DNA of 64,000 nt. Origin: Poriferisodalis sp965214215 (GTDB lineage: Bacteria; Actinomycetota; Acidimicrobiia; Acidimicrobiales; Poriferisodalaceae). The notes under the pieces are model-generated. The model saw only the letters and a list, made by a program, of their open reading frames with translations, searched no databases and was not told the DNA's origin. Each line of letters starts with the position of its first letter. The first letter of the stretch is position 1. The position numbers and the translations under genes are program-made. The stretch is taken from contig NZ_CBDCBD010000003.1 in the NCBI RefSeq assembly GCF_965214215.1, forward strand, positions 124,001 to 188,000. Direction: 5' to 3'. Positions 25,422 to 35,074 of this stretch are shown here, piece after piece.

Positions 25422-27041
25422 ATGCTGCAGCCGATCACCGTTGCCGACGGCGTCGCCACCAACGCCCGGTCCTTTCCGGACCGGTGTGCGATCGAGGTGC
25501 TCGACCCCCGCACGACGGGAGACGTAGAGCCGGTCGAGTCGTGGACGTACGGCGCGCTCTGGGGCCGCACCGAGGCCTTGGCAGATGCGCTGGGTTCCGT
25601 GTCCGCAGGCGCTCACGGGCCGATGGCCGGACTCCTGCTGCCGAACGGCGCCGACCACGCTGCCGCCTACCTCGCCTGCCAGCTCGTCGGCGCTGCTGCA
25701 GTGCCGGTCAACAGCCGGCTCGCCGAGCCGGAGATCCGCTACGTGCTGGAGGACTCGGGTGCCTCGGTGCTGCTCTCGGCCGAGCCATTCATCGACATCG
25801 CTCGCCGGGTCACTGGCGACCTCGGCATCAAGCTGATCGACACTGCCGAGATTCCCGCCTCAGCACCGATGAGGTGGTCACGGCCGATCGGTCCGTACGC
25901 CGACAGTGATCGCCGCAGTGGCCGGCTGGTGCCGAGCACTGCGCCCACCGAGGTCACCACCGACCAACGCGCAGCGATGATTGCCTACACCTCGGGCACG
26001 ACCGGTTTTCCCAAGGGAAGCATCAACACCAACGCGGGGTTCCTGGCACGCCTGATGCACTGGAGCTGGACATTTGGGTTGACTGCCCGCGAGGTCGTGT
26101 CGACGCCGGGTCCGATGTTCCATCTGTCCTACGGCGGACTGACATTGGCGCAGCTCGTGGCCGGTGGGCGTGCCCGGGTGATGACTGCATTCGAGCCGCA
26201 GGCCGCACTTGCCGAATACTCCCGCCGTAGCTCGTGGGCATTCCTCGTGCCCTCGATGACCGCCGCAATTGCCGAGGTATGGCGGGGAGCTGGGCGACCG
26301 CCGCTGAAAGCGTTGCGGTACCTGCTCTCCGCAGGTGCACCCGGACCGATGTCCCTGCTCGACGAGGCGTTCGACATATTCCCGAATGCGGAGATCACTG
26401 ACGGCTATGGATGGACCGAAGCCGGCTGGGTGACCTACGACATCAAGGACCGCTCGGCGCTCGTGCCCCATTGTGTGGGAGGGCCGACGCCGGGCTCAGT
26501 GATCAAGGTGGTTGACCCCGAGACCTGCGAGGAGGTTGCCGACGGCGTTGCCGGGGAAGTGGTCGCCTTGTCGGTGGTGCCCTTCGAGGGCTACCTGGGA
26601 CGGCCCGAGGCCACGGAGGCGGCGCACACCCCCGATGGATTCGCCCGCTCGGGCGACATGGGCATCATGGCCTCCGACGGCCGGCTGGCGATTGTGGACA
26701 GGGTCAAGGACATGATCATCAGCGGCGGCGAGAACGTGTACTGCGCCGAGGTTGAGCGAGTGCTCGTCGAGCATCGGGACATTGCCGAAGCGGCCGTGGT
26801 CGGACTGCCCGACGAACGCTGGGGCGAGCGCGTCCTCGCGGCCGTGGTGCCTCACGAGGGCAGCCGGCCCGAACCGGTTGAGGTGATTGCCTTCGTGCGC
26901 GACCGGCTCGCCCACTACAAGTGCCCACGGGAGTTGATGGTCGTCGGCGATCTGCCCCGCAATGCCATGGGCAAGGTGCTCAAGCCGCTTCTCGCCCAGC
27001 AATTCGGCCCGAACGCCCACACATCGTCCAGCAGCACTTGA
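25422..27041 (+). CDS. Acyl-CoA synthetase (AMP-dependent ligase)
   Basis: Adenylate-forming ligase, activating a carboxylic acid to acyl-AMP and then acyl-CoA. The AMP-binding loop is MIAYTSGTTGFPKGS, with YGWTEAG in the middle domain, then the hinge SGDMGIMASDGRLAIVDRVKD and the C-terminal ISGGENVYCAEVE and GKVLKPLL with the catalytic Lys. From the ATG at 25422 it has 539 residues, normal for medium- to long-chain or fatty acid ligases. The chain specificity cannot be read. It ends 219 bp before the dpd operon and is the last gene with host-like composition on that side. Confidence 0.92.
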   Translation: MLQPITVADGVATNARSFPDRCAIEVLDPRTTGDVEPVESWTYGALWGRTEALADALGSVSAGAHGPMAGLLLPNGADHAAAYLACQLVGAAAVPVNSRLAEPEIRYVLEDSGASVLLSAEPFIDIARRVTGDLGIKLIDTAEIPASAPMRWSRPIGPYADSDRRSGRLVPSTAPTEVTTDQRAAMIAYTSGTTGFPKGSINTNAGFLARLMHWSWTFGLTAREVVSTPGPMFHLSYGGLTLAQLVAGGRARVMTAFEPQAALAEYSRRSSWAFLVPSMTAAIAEVWRGAGRPPLKALRYLLSAGAPGPMSLLDEAFDIFPNAEITDGYGWTEAGWVTYDIKDRSALVPHCVGGPTPGSVIKVVDPETCEEVADGVAGEVVALSVVPFEGYLGRPEATEAAHTPDGFARSGDMGIMASDGRLAIVDRVKDMIISGGENVYCAEVERVLVEHRDIAEAAVVGLPDERWGERVLAAVVPHEGSRPEPVEVIAFVRDRLAHYKCPRELMVVGDLPRNAMGKVLKPLLAQQFGPNAHTSSSST

Positions 27042-27295
27042 TTCTCGCCGCCAAAGGAGACGCACTTCGGGCTGGCCTCCAAAGGGACGGCTACGCCGAC
27101 TCGGGTGAAGCCGTGCGCGAGGAAGTCAACCGCGACCTCGTGCTGGGTGTGCCAGATGCTGACTTCGCTGGCGCAGACACCGCCACTCGGCACGTTCTTG
27201 CCGAACATGAAGTCGGGATCGTTGGGCATGCGACGCAGCGCTGCCCGTGCTCCATGGACTTCAATCAGCGTCGGCAGCACGCTCGAGGAGGCCAC
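27042..27295 (-). other. Unassigned segment with a possible gene remnant
   Basis: The space between the acyl-CoA synthetase and dpdD stops. On the minus strand an open frame from a GTG at 27295 (ATG at 27229) reads MPNDPDFMFGKNVPSGG and then VSIWHTQHEVAVDFLAHGF. It looks protein-like in composition but continues antisense into the ligase gene rather than ending. I recognise no family and see no ribosome binding site. It could be the 5' stub of a gene interrupted at the island edge, or chance. Confidence 0.25.
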
Positions 27296-29411
27296 GCACG
27301 AGCGATGTCGCCCCTCGGCCGTTCACCCTCAGCAGCTTGTCGCCCGGTCCTGCCGCTGTCTCCAGCGCTGCGACGGCCGCATGCTTCGCATGACTGGTTT
27401 GCACAACGACCACATCGCAGTTGCGGGCCATGGCTTCGAGTCGGTCGCTGTTGACGTGGTCATGCGCAAGCGTGACGTTGGTACCAGGCCATTGTTCCTC
27501 AATCCACTGGCTCGCTCGCATCGCCGCCGACTCCGCCAGTGAGTAGATCCCAACACGACGGAATGGACGCTGGCGGCGGCGGCCTTCGCCGCTGACGGGG
27601 TCAGGCGCCGGCACCGGGAAGTCCAATCCCGCCGCGGTAAACAGCTTTGCAAGCAGGATCACCTCGGTTCCCGTCAGGCGGTCGAACCACTGCACGGCAA
27701 CGCTGTGCGCAGCCGCCACCAGATCGCGTCGAAGCACTTCGTCCGGCACGGTCGAGAAGAGCAAGACATCCAACGCCTCGATCAGCCAGTCGGCTTCGCG
27801 GCTTCCGAGACCCGAGAGCACCCTGTCTAGCGCTGTCGCAATCTCGGCGAATTCGCCTGCTGAGCAACCGGCACGCAGAATCTCTTCAGCCAGCCGCAAT
27901 CCAGCGCGCCGTTCGCTGCGACCGCCGTCGCCTTCCAGCATCACGTCCAGGACGGTGACGGCCGGCTCCACAGCTCCGGGCAGCAGACCATCCGGGTCAC
28001 AGAGCCACTCGACCAGAATCGGAAGCCCGTTACGGGTCCGGCCACGCTGATCACCCGCGAGAGCGTCCACCAAAGCCAGCACCATGCCGTCGGCCCAGCC
28101 TTCGTCCAGCATGGAAGTTCGGTCCCAGCCAGCTGCCCACTCGCTCAGCACGTCGGGCCGGTCGGGCCAGTCGCCTGTCAGCCAGTCGTGCCAGTCGCGA
28201 GGCACATGCTGGCCTGCGTTGATGTCCACCAGTTGCTGGTACAGGTTCCGCTCTACGGCACGTTCAAGCAGCAAGTGTCGCGCCGCGCCGTCCAGCCCGT
28301 CCACCAGAGCGACAGCTCGTGCCGCCGACTGCGCGTCTCCCAGATTGAACGCGGCATGCAGGACCGAGACCGCATCCTTGTCGTTCAGAGATGCACCGCC
28401 AGCAAGATCCAATGCAGCCTCGAAGTCACCACGCAGGTAGAGCCCCGTAATCGTCGCTTGGGCCGGCGTGGACGCGACACTGGGGAGGCGAGCCAAGACT
28501 GCTGCGACGACGGGATCGGCATTCCACTCGGCCTCCAACGCCTGGCACACGGCATGTCGGGGTTCTGCCGCCAGCGACTCAGACAACGCCAAGCAACGCG
28601 CTGCGGCCACCGAGTCGACCTGGCTGGGGTGCGACACGAGTCCTGGCCATTCGTCCTCGACAACCCCGGCGACCTGCGCCCAATCCACTACGGAAGCCGC
28701 GTCGCCACTCAGCCGTGGGGAAATGAACAGCGCATCGGCGGCCCGAGCCAAGTGCCCTGTAACCGCAGGCGGGCGCCGGAACTTCGCAATGTCCTTCAGA
28801 TCCGGATCTTCACGCATCTCAAGCGGCGAACCGAGCGTCCCGATGAGGTGCACTCTCAGGAACTTGACGTTGGTTGCCGAAAGCAGACTCCGCGTCCTGA
28901 TCTCGTCTATCGCAGCCTGCGCAGCCGTCCTGTCACGCGCCCCCAGGGCTGCGAAAAAATCTCGCAATACGCGCCCCACGGGACGTGGCACATCCATCTC
29001 GCGTTCCGGCGCGGATTGCCACACGTCAAGCATCGAACGGACGTTGGTGCGAGCTTCGCTGCGCCAGGTCGATTCGACATCGATCCTGAGGCACACGCCG
29101 TCCGGCGTGGTACGGCAAGCGGCCTCGTCCAGAGCGTCGCCGCCGGGTCCCACCCGAATTGCGCGACTCCCGACCGGTGGCGCAAGCCATGCCTGTACCT
29201 CTTCGGCCAGTAGCCGCCCCTCCCGTGAGTCTGGCGCGAGTCCGTACCAGCGGGTCGTTCCTGCGGCCATCGCCGGTAGCAGTGTTCGCTTGCCAGCAGC
29301 CAACCTCGCTGCGAGCGTCCGCACCAAGCCAGCCGCTTCCTCGGAGAGCGCAGCGAGATCCACCTCATTGGGCGGCCGATAGAACGCTGCTACGTCGCTG
29401 CTTATGTCCAT
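27261..29411 (-). CDS. dpdD: DpdD, Dpd system protein of unknown function
   Basis: A 716-residue protein, last gene of the dpd operon. It is assigned to DpdD by size and by membership of an otherwise complete dpd set; I see no catalytic motif in the first 600 residues, which are mostly helical and Ala/Leu-rich. The last 95 residues (from VGIYSLAESAAMRASQW through LEAMARNCDVVVVQTSH to GATSLVRGLLERA) look like a DUF2325-type alpha/beta domain. In Salmonella, the dpdD-K genes are linked to restriction rather than modification (established knowledge); the biochemical role of DpdD is unknown. Its ATG lies 10 bp inside the dpdK gene. Confidence 0.72.
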   Translation of the reverse strand: MDISSDVAAFYRPPNEVDLAALSEEAAGLVRTLAARLAAGKRTLLPAMAAGTTRWYGLAPDSREGRLLAEEVQAWLAPPVGSRAIRVGPGGDALDEAACRTTPDGVCLRIDVESTWRSEARTNVRSMLDVWQSAPEREMDVPRPVGRVLRDFFAALGARDRTAAQAAIDEIRTRSLLSATNVKFLRVHLIGTLGSPLEMREDPDLKDIAKFRRPPAVTGHLARAADALFISPRLSGDAASVVDWAQVAGVVEDEWPGLVSHPSQVDSVAAARCLALSESLAAEPRHAVCQALEAEWNADPVVAAVLARLPSVASTPAQATITGLYLRGDFEAALDLAGGASLNDKDAVSVLHAAFNLGDAQSAARAVALVDGLDGAARHLLLERAVERNLYQQLVDINAGQHVPRDWHDWLTGDWPDRPDVLSEWAAGWDRTSMLDEGWADGMVLALVDALAGDQRGRTRNGLPILVEWLCDPDGLLPGAVEPAVTVLDVMLEGDGGRSERRAGLRLAEEILRAGCSAGEFAEIATALDRVLSGLGSREADWLIEALDVLLFSTVPDEVLRRDLVAAAHSVAVQWFDRLTGTEVILLAKLFTAAGLDFPVPAPDPVSGEGRRRQRPFRRVGIYSLAESAAMRASQWIEEQWPGTNVTLAHDHVNSDRLEAMARNCDVVVVQTSHAKHAAVAALETAAGPGDKLLRVNGRGATSLVRGLLERAADAD

Positions 29412-29938
29412 TGCGGCTCGCCCCAGCGCTGCTTATAGGCGGCGCGCGTGCGAGCGACCGTGTCGGGGTCGCGGTTCAGATGGACCGATTCCTCGAGACG
29501 TCGCAGGCCGTTGTAGGTGAGGTTCATCGATCCGCTCAGCAGCACCTCGTCGGCAAGTATTCCCTTCTCGTGCAACTCGGCTGACTCGCAGACTCGCAGC
29601 TGTCGCTCGGCCCCGATGCTCTGCGCCTTGCCGCGGATCTGGTCCACGAACGCCAAGTTGTGTGCATCTGGTCGGCACGCCACCACTACCCCGCCGCCCC
29701 GGACCAAGTGAAGCTCAAGCACTTCACCAAGCCGCAGCCATCGCTTGGCCATCGTCGGCAGCAGACCGCGGAACCGCCCGGAGCGGTTGTCAATCAACTG
29801 GACGTCGGAAATCCATGGCGTCACGATCCACAGCGGCCGACTGGGCAGCAGCAGTTCCGCCACGAAGAAGCTCGCGAGTGCATCCGCCAGTTCCTCGCGC
29901 GACGCGAACGCAGCGGTTCTCATGCTCCTTACGGTCAT
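29402..29938 (-). CDS. dpdK: DpdK, phospholipase D-like nuclease-fold protein
   Basis: A 178-residue protein with a single HKD motif: His123, Lys125 and Asp130 in LHEKGILADEVLLSGSMNLT, followed by the Ser/Asn segment usual in PLD-superfamily nucleases. One HKD per chain implies a homodimer forming one active site. It is the probable nuclease candidate of the Dpd restriction arm, by analogy with other PLD-type restriction proteins. The ATG at 29938 overlaps the dpdJ stop as ATGA; an ATG five codons later is an alternative start. The reading frame continues further upstream inside dpdJ but is not family-like. Confidence 0.85.
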   Translation of the reverse strand: MTVRSMRTAAFASREELADALASFFVAELLLPSRPLWIVTPWISDVQLIDNRSGRFRGLLPTMAKRWLRLGEVLELHLVRGGGVVVACRPDAHNLAFVDQIRGKAQSIGAERQLRVCESAELHEKGILADEVLLSGSMNLTYNGLRRLEESVHLNRDPDTVARTRAAYKQRWGEPQWT

Positions 29939-32900
29939 TGCTGCGCCTCCCGCAGGTCGACCATCAGCCGCACACCGGCGGCCGAGCGCTCGACTCCCAC
30001 CACCCGCGGATAGAACTCGAGCACGCCGACCACCGTCGGCGCAGCCATCAACTGACCGATGGCTTGCGCCGCACCTTGATCGTCGGCACAGTGCACTACG
30101 GCTGCGCCGAGTTTCCGCAGGTGGCCATCCAGCCGATCCCGCCATGATTCCTCGTCGAAATCGACTGCTGGTGGCGATACCACCACCAAATGCTCCACCA
30201 GCAGACGCTCGGTCGAGGGCAGTTCCATGTACGGGCTGTACGCCGCGAGGCTGGCTGCACGAAGCCGTCCACCGCGTGGCCACAACAGCCCCACCAACTG
30301 GCCAACGGCCCAGTCGTCGCCATCGGAGCCTCCGGTGACAATCGAGGCGAGCGCGACCCGAACGTTGCGCTCCTGAGCCGCCAAGAAGGCGAATACTCGC
30401 AGCTCGATCTCGATCCCGAGGTCCGACTCAAGACGATCCCACCTTTCCAGAAGGTCCGTGCACAGGCGTTCCACCGCTTCGTCACTGCCGGGGCGCAGTA
30501 GCCGCGTTGCCAGCGCCCCCAGAGTCGACTGGTCGACATCGATACCGTGCGCGAAGAGCGCCAACCGCAGACTCGCCCATGCCTCAGTCACCGACCGGAG
30601 ACCGTCGGCGCTGCGGATGCTGCCAATCTCCTCTCGGAACCCGCCTCGGCGCCGTTCTTCGAGAAAGAGACGCAGGTTCGAGTCGACACGCTCACCTTCA
30701 CTCGGCCCGAGGATGCTCGAGACCACCGCCCAGAAGCTGCGCGGATCCTCGTTGATGCGATCCACCACCGCTTCGATGACCCCAGTGCCGCCGGGCTGAT
30801 CCTCGGAGATGGTGATCTCGGCAATCGGTTCATCTGCCCGCCCCGCCTCAAGGTCCAGATCAGGCCGCAGGTCTTCCACATCGAGGTCTGGGCATGTCGC
30901 CTGCATCGCTTCTATGAGTCCGGCAGCCACTGTGGATGCGAACCGGCCCTGCACCCATGTCAGAGCGGTGGCGGGCACCGGTCGAGCGAGCGCCGCGAGG
31001 TGTTGGCACAGTCTCGCCAGCAACGCCGCATCATCGAGCGCCGATTCGACATCGGCGACCAAGCGCGGCGCATTGTCCACCGATTCAGTGCCGTTCTCAG
31101 TCCCTCCTGCGGCTGCTTCGTCATCGGAATCCGAGTACTCCGGGGCATAGACAGCGCCGAATACCGAACGCGCCGCTTCTGTCATCGATGATCGAAGTCG
31201 CCGCGCCTGTGGCAGGCGAAGCTTGGCTGGGCCACTGCCCGCGCTCGCAGTAACCACCGCCGAGACAGCCAACTGCACCAGCCATTTCCGGAGAAACACA
31301 GACGGTGCACCGGCAATGATGGCTGGGTCTGTGCATACCAAGTGCTCGAAGAATGCGGTGCGGAGCGCCCGATCAAGCCCAAGGTCGCCGCCATGCGGCA
31401 TCTCAGACGGCAGCCGAAGCCTCACTCGCACAGCGTCCACATCCATGGCGAACCCGACCGCGGCATCACTGCCGTCGACGGTGACTGAGTGCTTCGTGGG
31501 AGCAACCTGGGCTGGGTCTCGTCGCTCGACTTCGAATGTGCACCCGTATCGCCAGACGGTCAACGGCGAGCGGCCACGGTGAGTGTGCGCTTCCACTCGA
31601 GCGACATGCTGTGCCCATTGGTTCCCTTCGGGCATGTCGAGGACCGCGGGAGTTCCATGGGCCTGAAATGCCACCTTCCAGTGCCAACGTCCGTAGGCAG
31701 TGTCAGGTGTGTTGCCCGCAGGCGTCGTCAAAGCGATCTCCCGCGGCTGCACGATCGCGTGCTTCACGCCCGGCGCGTCATCCACCTCAAACCAGTCGCC
31801 GCAGAAGTCCTCGACGGGCAATGAGCGTTCCGCGGAGGGAGGCGGCTTGACCCACAGGCGCTGGAAGCGGCCCCGCAGTGCGTAGCGATAACTCACGCGT
31901 CCAGGTGCGTGCTCTCGCATCGCCTGTGCGATCGGCACAGTGCCGACCTCGCCTGATTCCCCATTCTCTTCTCGTCGCCGCAGCTGCACCTCCGGTGTCT
32001 GGAGCTTCGAGAACAGGGCTTGCGGCAAGAAGTCGTTCATCGGATCGGTCGCTTGCCGGCCGTGCGTGTCGCCAGCGGGATGGAGTGCAGCCTGAAGGCG
32101 TCGAATGATCGTGGGCAGCACGGTCGTGACGATCGCGCGGGGGTGATCCCATAGCACCGCTTGCACCTCGGCATCGTCCAAGCGCAGCGCGCGGCCCAGT
32201 TCCCTGCCCATCTGCTCGATTCGATCCGGCTTCAGGAGATCGCGTGCCTCGCGAAGCACTCGCTCTGCCTGGCTGGCTTTCGAATCGCTAGGCCCATGCT
32301 TGAGCAGGTTGCGGATCGCCACGCCGCCGCAGGCCATCGACAGATGGTCCAGCAGCCACCAGGTGGCCTGCATCTTGAGGATGACACGGTTTCGCAGCGG
32401 CAGGCGCACCGACTCGAGTCGAGGGTCGAACAGCGCCTCGTAGGACTCGAAGGCCAAACGGTCCCGTCCGTAGTCCGACAGCACCACGGCAGTCCACGGA
32501 CGCATTGACGGGTCGCGTCCGGCCCGTCCGCGACGTTGCAGGAACTGTGCGCCATCGCGAGGTGCCTTGTGCTGTATCACGGCACCCACTTCAGGGTCGT
32601 CGAAACCGACCTCCAGCGACGCCGTCGCCACTACGACATCGCTGTCCTGGTCCACCCCGGAATCCTGCGAGGTGGTTCGCCCCACCTGCACCAACTTGTC
32701 GAGCGTCTTGAGTGCCTCCGCCGCCGACCACATCTGGCCTTCGTCGTAGCGGCCGCCGTCTGCGCCTTCGCTTGATCGCAGCAGCGCCAAGCTACCGCGA
32801 GCCTTGCGGTCAACGCCATTCGCGGTCCAGCCCTCAGCATCGGTCAACTGCGAATACAGGCGGTTGACCACATCGAGATGATCGGTGAAGACGAAGACGC

Positions 32901-34329
32901 GCGAGCCGAACGCACCCGAACTCGGCTGCCCGGGCGAGCGGTCAAGCATTCGGCGCAGCAGCATCGTGACTTGAATCGTCGTGGACAGCAGCGCTGTCTG
33001 CGATGCGGGGTCACCTCGCAGCGCCAACAGGTACTCGCGCCCCGCCTCCTGCATCTGATCCTCGGCCGGGCGCACGACGTGGACATTGCCTGCCTCAGCC
33101 CCGATGAGCTCAGCGAAGAAGCCGGCGGGATCGGCCAGCGTGGCCGACAGGCCCACGACATGTCCGGGATCCTCCATCGCTGCAAGCCAGCGCCGGATCA
33201 GGTTTGCCACTTGTGCGCCATGGGTGCTGGAGTAGGTGTGCATTTCGTCCAGCAACACGAACTCCGGTGAGCGGCGCGCATCTCCCACGAACAGTTTGCG
33301 GCGGCGGGTGTCGCCAAGGTTCCTGTTGACCATCTCCGTGGTGGTGAACAGGATTTCCGGAGGCCGTGATTGAAGTTCGTTGCGAGTGAACACCAGACGT
33401 GTCACGTCAGCAGAGCACTTGACACAGCGGAGCAAACGGCCCCGCTTGTCCGTCTCGGGCCACACAAGTTCGCCGTCGCAGCCATCACGGAGGCACTTCA
33501 AGAACGGTGCCACCAAGCCGCCCTCGCGGATTTTCCACTGTCGTCTAGGGTTCCGCCGCGCATCGTTACGGCCGTCGGGTGTTGCGCCGTAGAGCACCCC
33601 GACGTTTATCTGCCCCGCGTCTGACTCATCGAGTGCAGCGATGGTCTCCAAGCATGCGCGCAACTGGTCACGCAGCAACTCCACACGCGGATAGATGGCC
33701 ACGACGCGCGGCACACCGACGGGTCGAGGGTTGGCAACTATGTGTGCGAGTGCGGGCACATAGAACGCCAACGTCTTGCCAGCACCCGTACCAGCAGCAA
33801 TACAGGTGCCCCCGCGCCGACCGGCGCGTGCCAAGAGCCCCGCGGCCGCCTCCAGTTGGAATTCCGACGCGTGGCGATTGCCGAAGATCGCCCGGACGAC
33901 TCGTTCATGCTCAGGCCGCCAAGCATCTACGAGCCGACCAGCCAGTCGGCTCACAGCGCTGTCCACACTGAGTTCGCGTCTCGGCACCGACCGGGCACGA
34001 GACAAGAACCTCAGATCCGACACAAGGCTCGGCGCGTTGCGCCAGTCGCGTCCGTGGAACCACTGTCGCAAACTGGCGGCCAAGCGCACAGTCTCAGCCA
34101 TGCGCGTGCGATATTGCGCGTGGATCATCCCGTGTCCGAATACCAAGCCTGAGCGTTCCAACTCGTCGAGAAGGTCCTCGGGATCAACGGAGGGATCGAA
34201 CTTCTCGAGCAGGTTGAGCAGTTCATCCTCGGCCAACGATCCGGTCGTCACGCCCCACGACAGCAGCGGCAACTCACTGGCTTCCAGATCACTGAGAACG
34301 GCCAACAAGCGCTCACTGGTCATCTGCAC
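29935..34329 (-). CDS. dpdJ: DpdJ, large superfamily 2 helicase
   Basis: A 1464-residue DEAD/DEAH-type helicase. Walker A AGTGAGKT is at 179-186, motif II DEMH at 361-364, SAT at 395-397, and the arginine-finger region QRRGRAGRD follows in the second RecA-like domain. Between motifs I and II lie four cysteines (279, 284, 302, 305) that could bind zinc. The C-terminal 700 residues have no motif I recognise. Similar helicases occur in several DNA-defence operons; assignment to DpdJ rests on size, motifs and its place next to dpdK and dpdI. It probably moves along or unwinds incoming DNA. Confidence 0.85.
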   Translation of the reverse strand: MQMTSERLLAVLSDLEASELPLLSWGVTTGSLAEDELLNLLEKFDPSVDPEDLLDELERSGLVFGHGMIHAQYRTRMAETVRLAASLRQWFHGRDWRNAPSLVSDLRFLSRARSVPRRELSVDSAVSRLAGRLVDAWRPEHERVVRAIFGNRHASEFQLEAAAGLLARAGRRGGTCIAAGTGAGKTLAFYVPALAHIVANPRPVGVPRVVAIYPRVELLRDQLRACLETIAALDESDAGQINVGVLYGATPDGRNDARRNPRRQWKIREGGLVAPFLKCLRDGCDGELVWPETDKRGRLLRCVKCSADVTRLVFTRNELQSRPPEILFTTTEMVNRNLGDTRRRKLFVGDARRSPEFVLLDEMHTYSSTHGAQVANLIRRWLAAMEDPGHVVGLSATLADPAGFFAELIGAEAGNVHVVRPAEDQMQEAGREYLLALRGDPASQTALLSTTIQVTMLLRRMLDRSPGQPSSGAFGSRVFVFTDHLDVVNRLYSQLTDAEGWTANGVDRKARGSLALLRSSEGADGGRYDEGQMWSAAEALKTLDKLVQVGRTTSQDSGVDQDSDVVVATASLEVGFDDPEVGAVIQHKAPRDGAQFLQRRGRAGRDPSMRPWTAVVLSDYGRDRLAFESYEALFDPRLESVRLPLRNRVILKMQATWWLLDHLSMACGGVAIRNLLKHGPSDSKASQAERVLREARDLLKPDRIEQMGRELGRALRLDDAEVQAVLWDHPRAIVTTVLPTIIRRLQAALHPAGDTHGRQATDPMNDFLPQALFSKLQTPEVQLRRREENGESGEVGTVPIAQAMREHAPGRVSYRYALRGRFQRLWVKPPPSAERSLPVEDFCGDWFEVDDAPGVKHAIVQPREIALTTPAGNTPDTAYGRWHWKVAFQAHGTPAVLDMPEGNQWAQHVARVEAHTHRGRSPLTVWRYGCTFEVERRDPAQVAPTKHSVTVDGSDAAVGFAMDVDAVRVRLRLPSEMPHGGDLGLDRALRTAFFEHLVCTDPAIIAGAPSVFLRKWLVQLAVSAVVTASAGSGPAKLRLPQARRLRSSMTEAARSVFGAVYAPEYSDSDDEAAAGGTENGTESVDNAPRLVADVESALDDAALLARLCQHLAALARPVPATALTWVQGRFASTVAAGLIEAMQATCPDLDVEDLRPDLDLEAGRADEPIAEITISEDQPGGTGVIEAVVDRINEDPRSFWAVVSSILGPSEGERVDSNLRLFLEERRRGGFREEIGSIRSADGLRSVTEAWASLRLALFAHGIDVDQSTLGALATRLLRPGSDEAVERLCTDLLERWDRLESDLGIEIELRVFAFLAAQERNVRVALASIVTGGSDGDDWAVGQLVGLLWPRGGRLRAASLAAYSPYMELPSTERLLVEHLVVVSPPAVDFDEESWRDRLDGHLRKLGAAVVHCADDQGAAQAIGQLMAAPTVVGVLEFYPRVVGVERSAAGVRLMVDLREAQQ

Positions 34330-34336
34330 TGCCTCA

Positions 34337-35074
34337 TCAGTACCGACGGACCACGAATTCGCCCAGCACGCCCGCCTCTCGCAATGAGGTCAGCATTTCC
34401 TCAGTCAAGTCTTCCAAGGGAAAGCCGTCCTTGGAAGCCGTTCGTTCGAGCACCATCTGCACTTGGGGCGGTAACTCCGCTTGCGCTCGCTTCAGTTCTT
34501 CGAGCACTGATCGCAGTTCACCGCCGAGTTCCCGTATCCGCACCACGCAAGCCTCAAGGCCGTCAGCTTCGAGTCCTGTCTGTATCGATCCGAGATCACG
34601 CATCGGGTTCCTGCCGATTGCAGTCTGGATCTGAGACGCAATGCGCCTCGCTCGGGCTACTTTGACCGGAGGCCCGGCCAAGCCCTGCAGGCCGTCCTCG
34701 CCGATCAGCGCCGACAAATCTTCAAATTCGGCCTTCCACGCCGATAGTGCCCACCTCGCAAGGCTTTCTTCAATCTTCTGTGCCGAACTGAGCAGAGTCA
34801 CAGCAGGTTGTTGCTGCACGGCGGCAGCGTTGTGCTGCGTCAGTGCTGATCTGAAGCCGTCGACCGCTTGGTGGAGGCGTGCCTTGTCCAACTTCGGCCG
34901 TTCGTCCAGTCCGAGCACATCGCTCAGCATGGCAAACATTTCGAGGAAGACAACACGATCACGCAGTTGCGACAGAAGCTCCGATGCCTGCTGCTGTAAT
35001 TCCAAGTGTTGATCGTCAATCTGCGAAGCCTCAACACGTAGCTTCAGCGAGCCAGCACGCTCATAGATGTTCAT
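34337..35074 (-). CDS. dpdI: DpdI, coiled-coil Dpd protein
   Basis: A 245-residue, mostly helical protein with Gln/Leu/Glu-rich heptad-like stretches (QIDDQHLELQQQASELLSQL near residue 18, and a second around RIRELGGELRSVLEELKRAQ near 180), so likely a coiled-coil subunit. No catalytic motif is seen. It sits between dpdH (4-bp overlap) and dpdJ (7-bp gap), the position expected of DpdI; sequence alone would not identify it. It may link the DpdH ATPase to the DpdJ helicase. Confidence 0.65.
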   Translation of the reverse strand: MNIYERAGSLKLRVEASQIDDQHLELQQQASELLSQLRDRVVFLEMFAMLSDVLGLDERPKLDKARLHQAVDGFRSALTQHNAAAVQQQPAVTLLSSAQKIEESLARWALSAWKAEFEDLSALIGEDGLQGLAGPPVKVARARRIASQIQTAIGRNPMRDLGSIQTGLEADGLEACVVRIRELGGELRSVLEELKRAQAELPPQVQMVLERTASKDGFPLEDLTEEMLTSLREAGVLGEFVVRRY

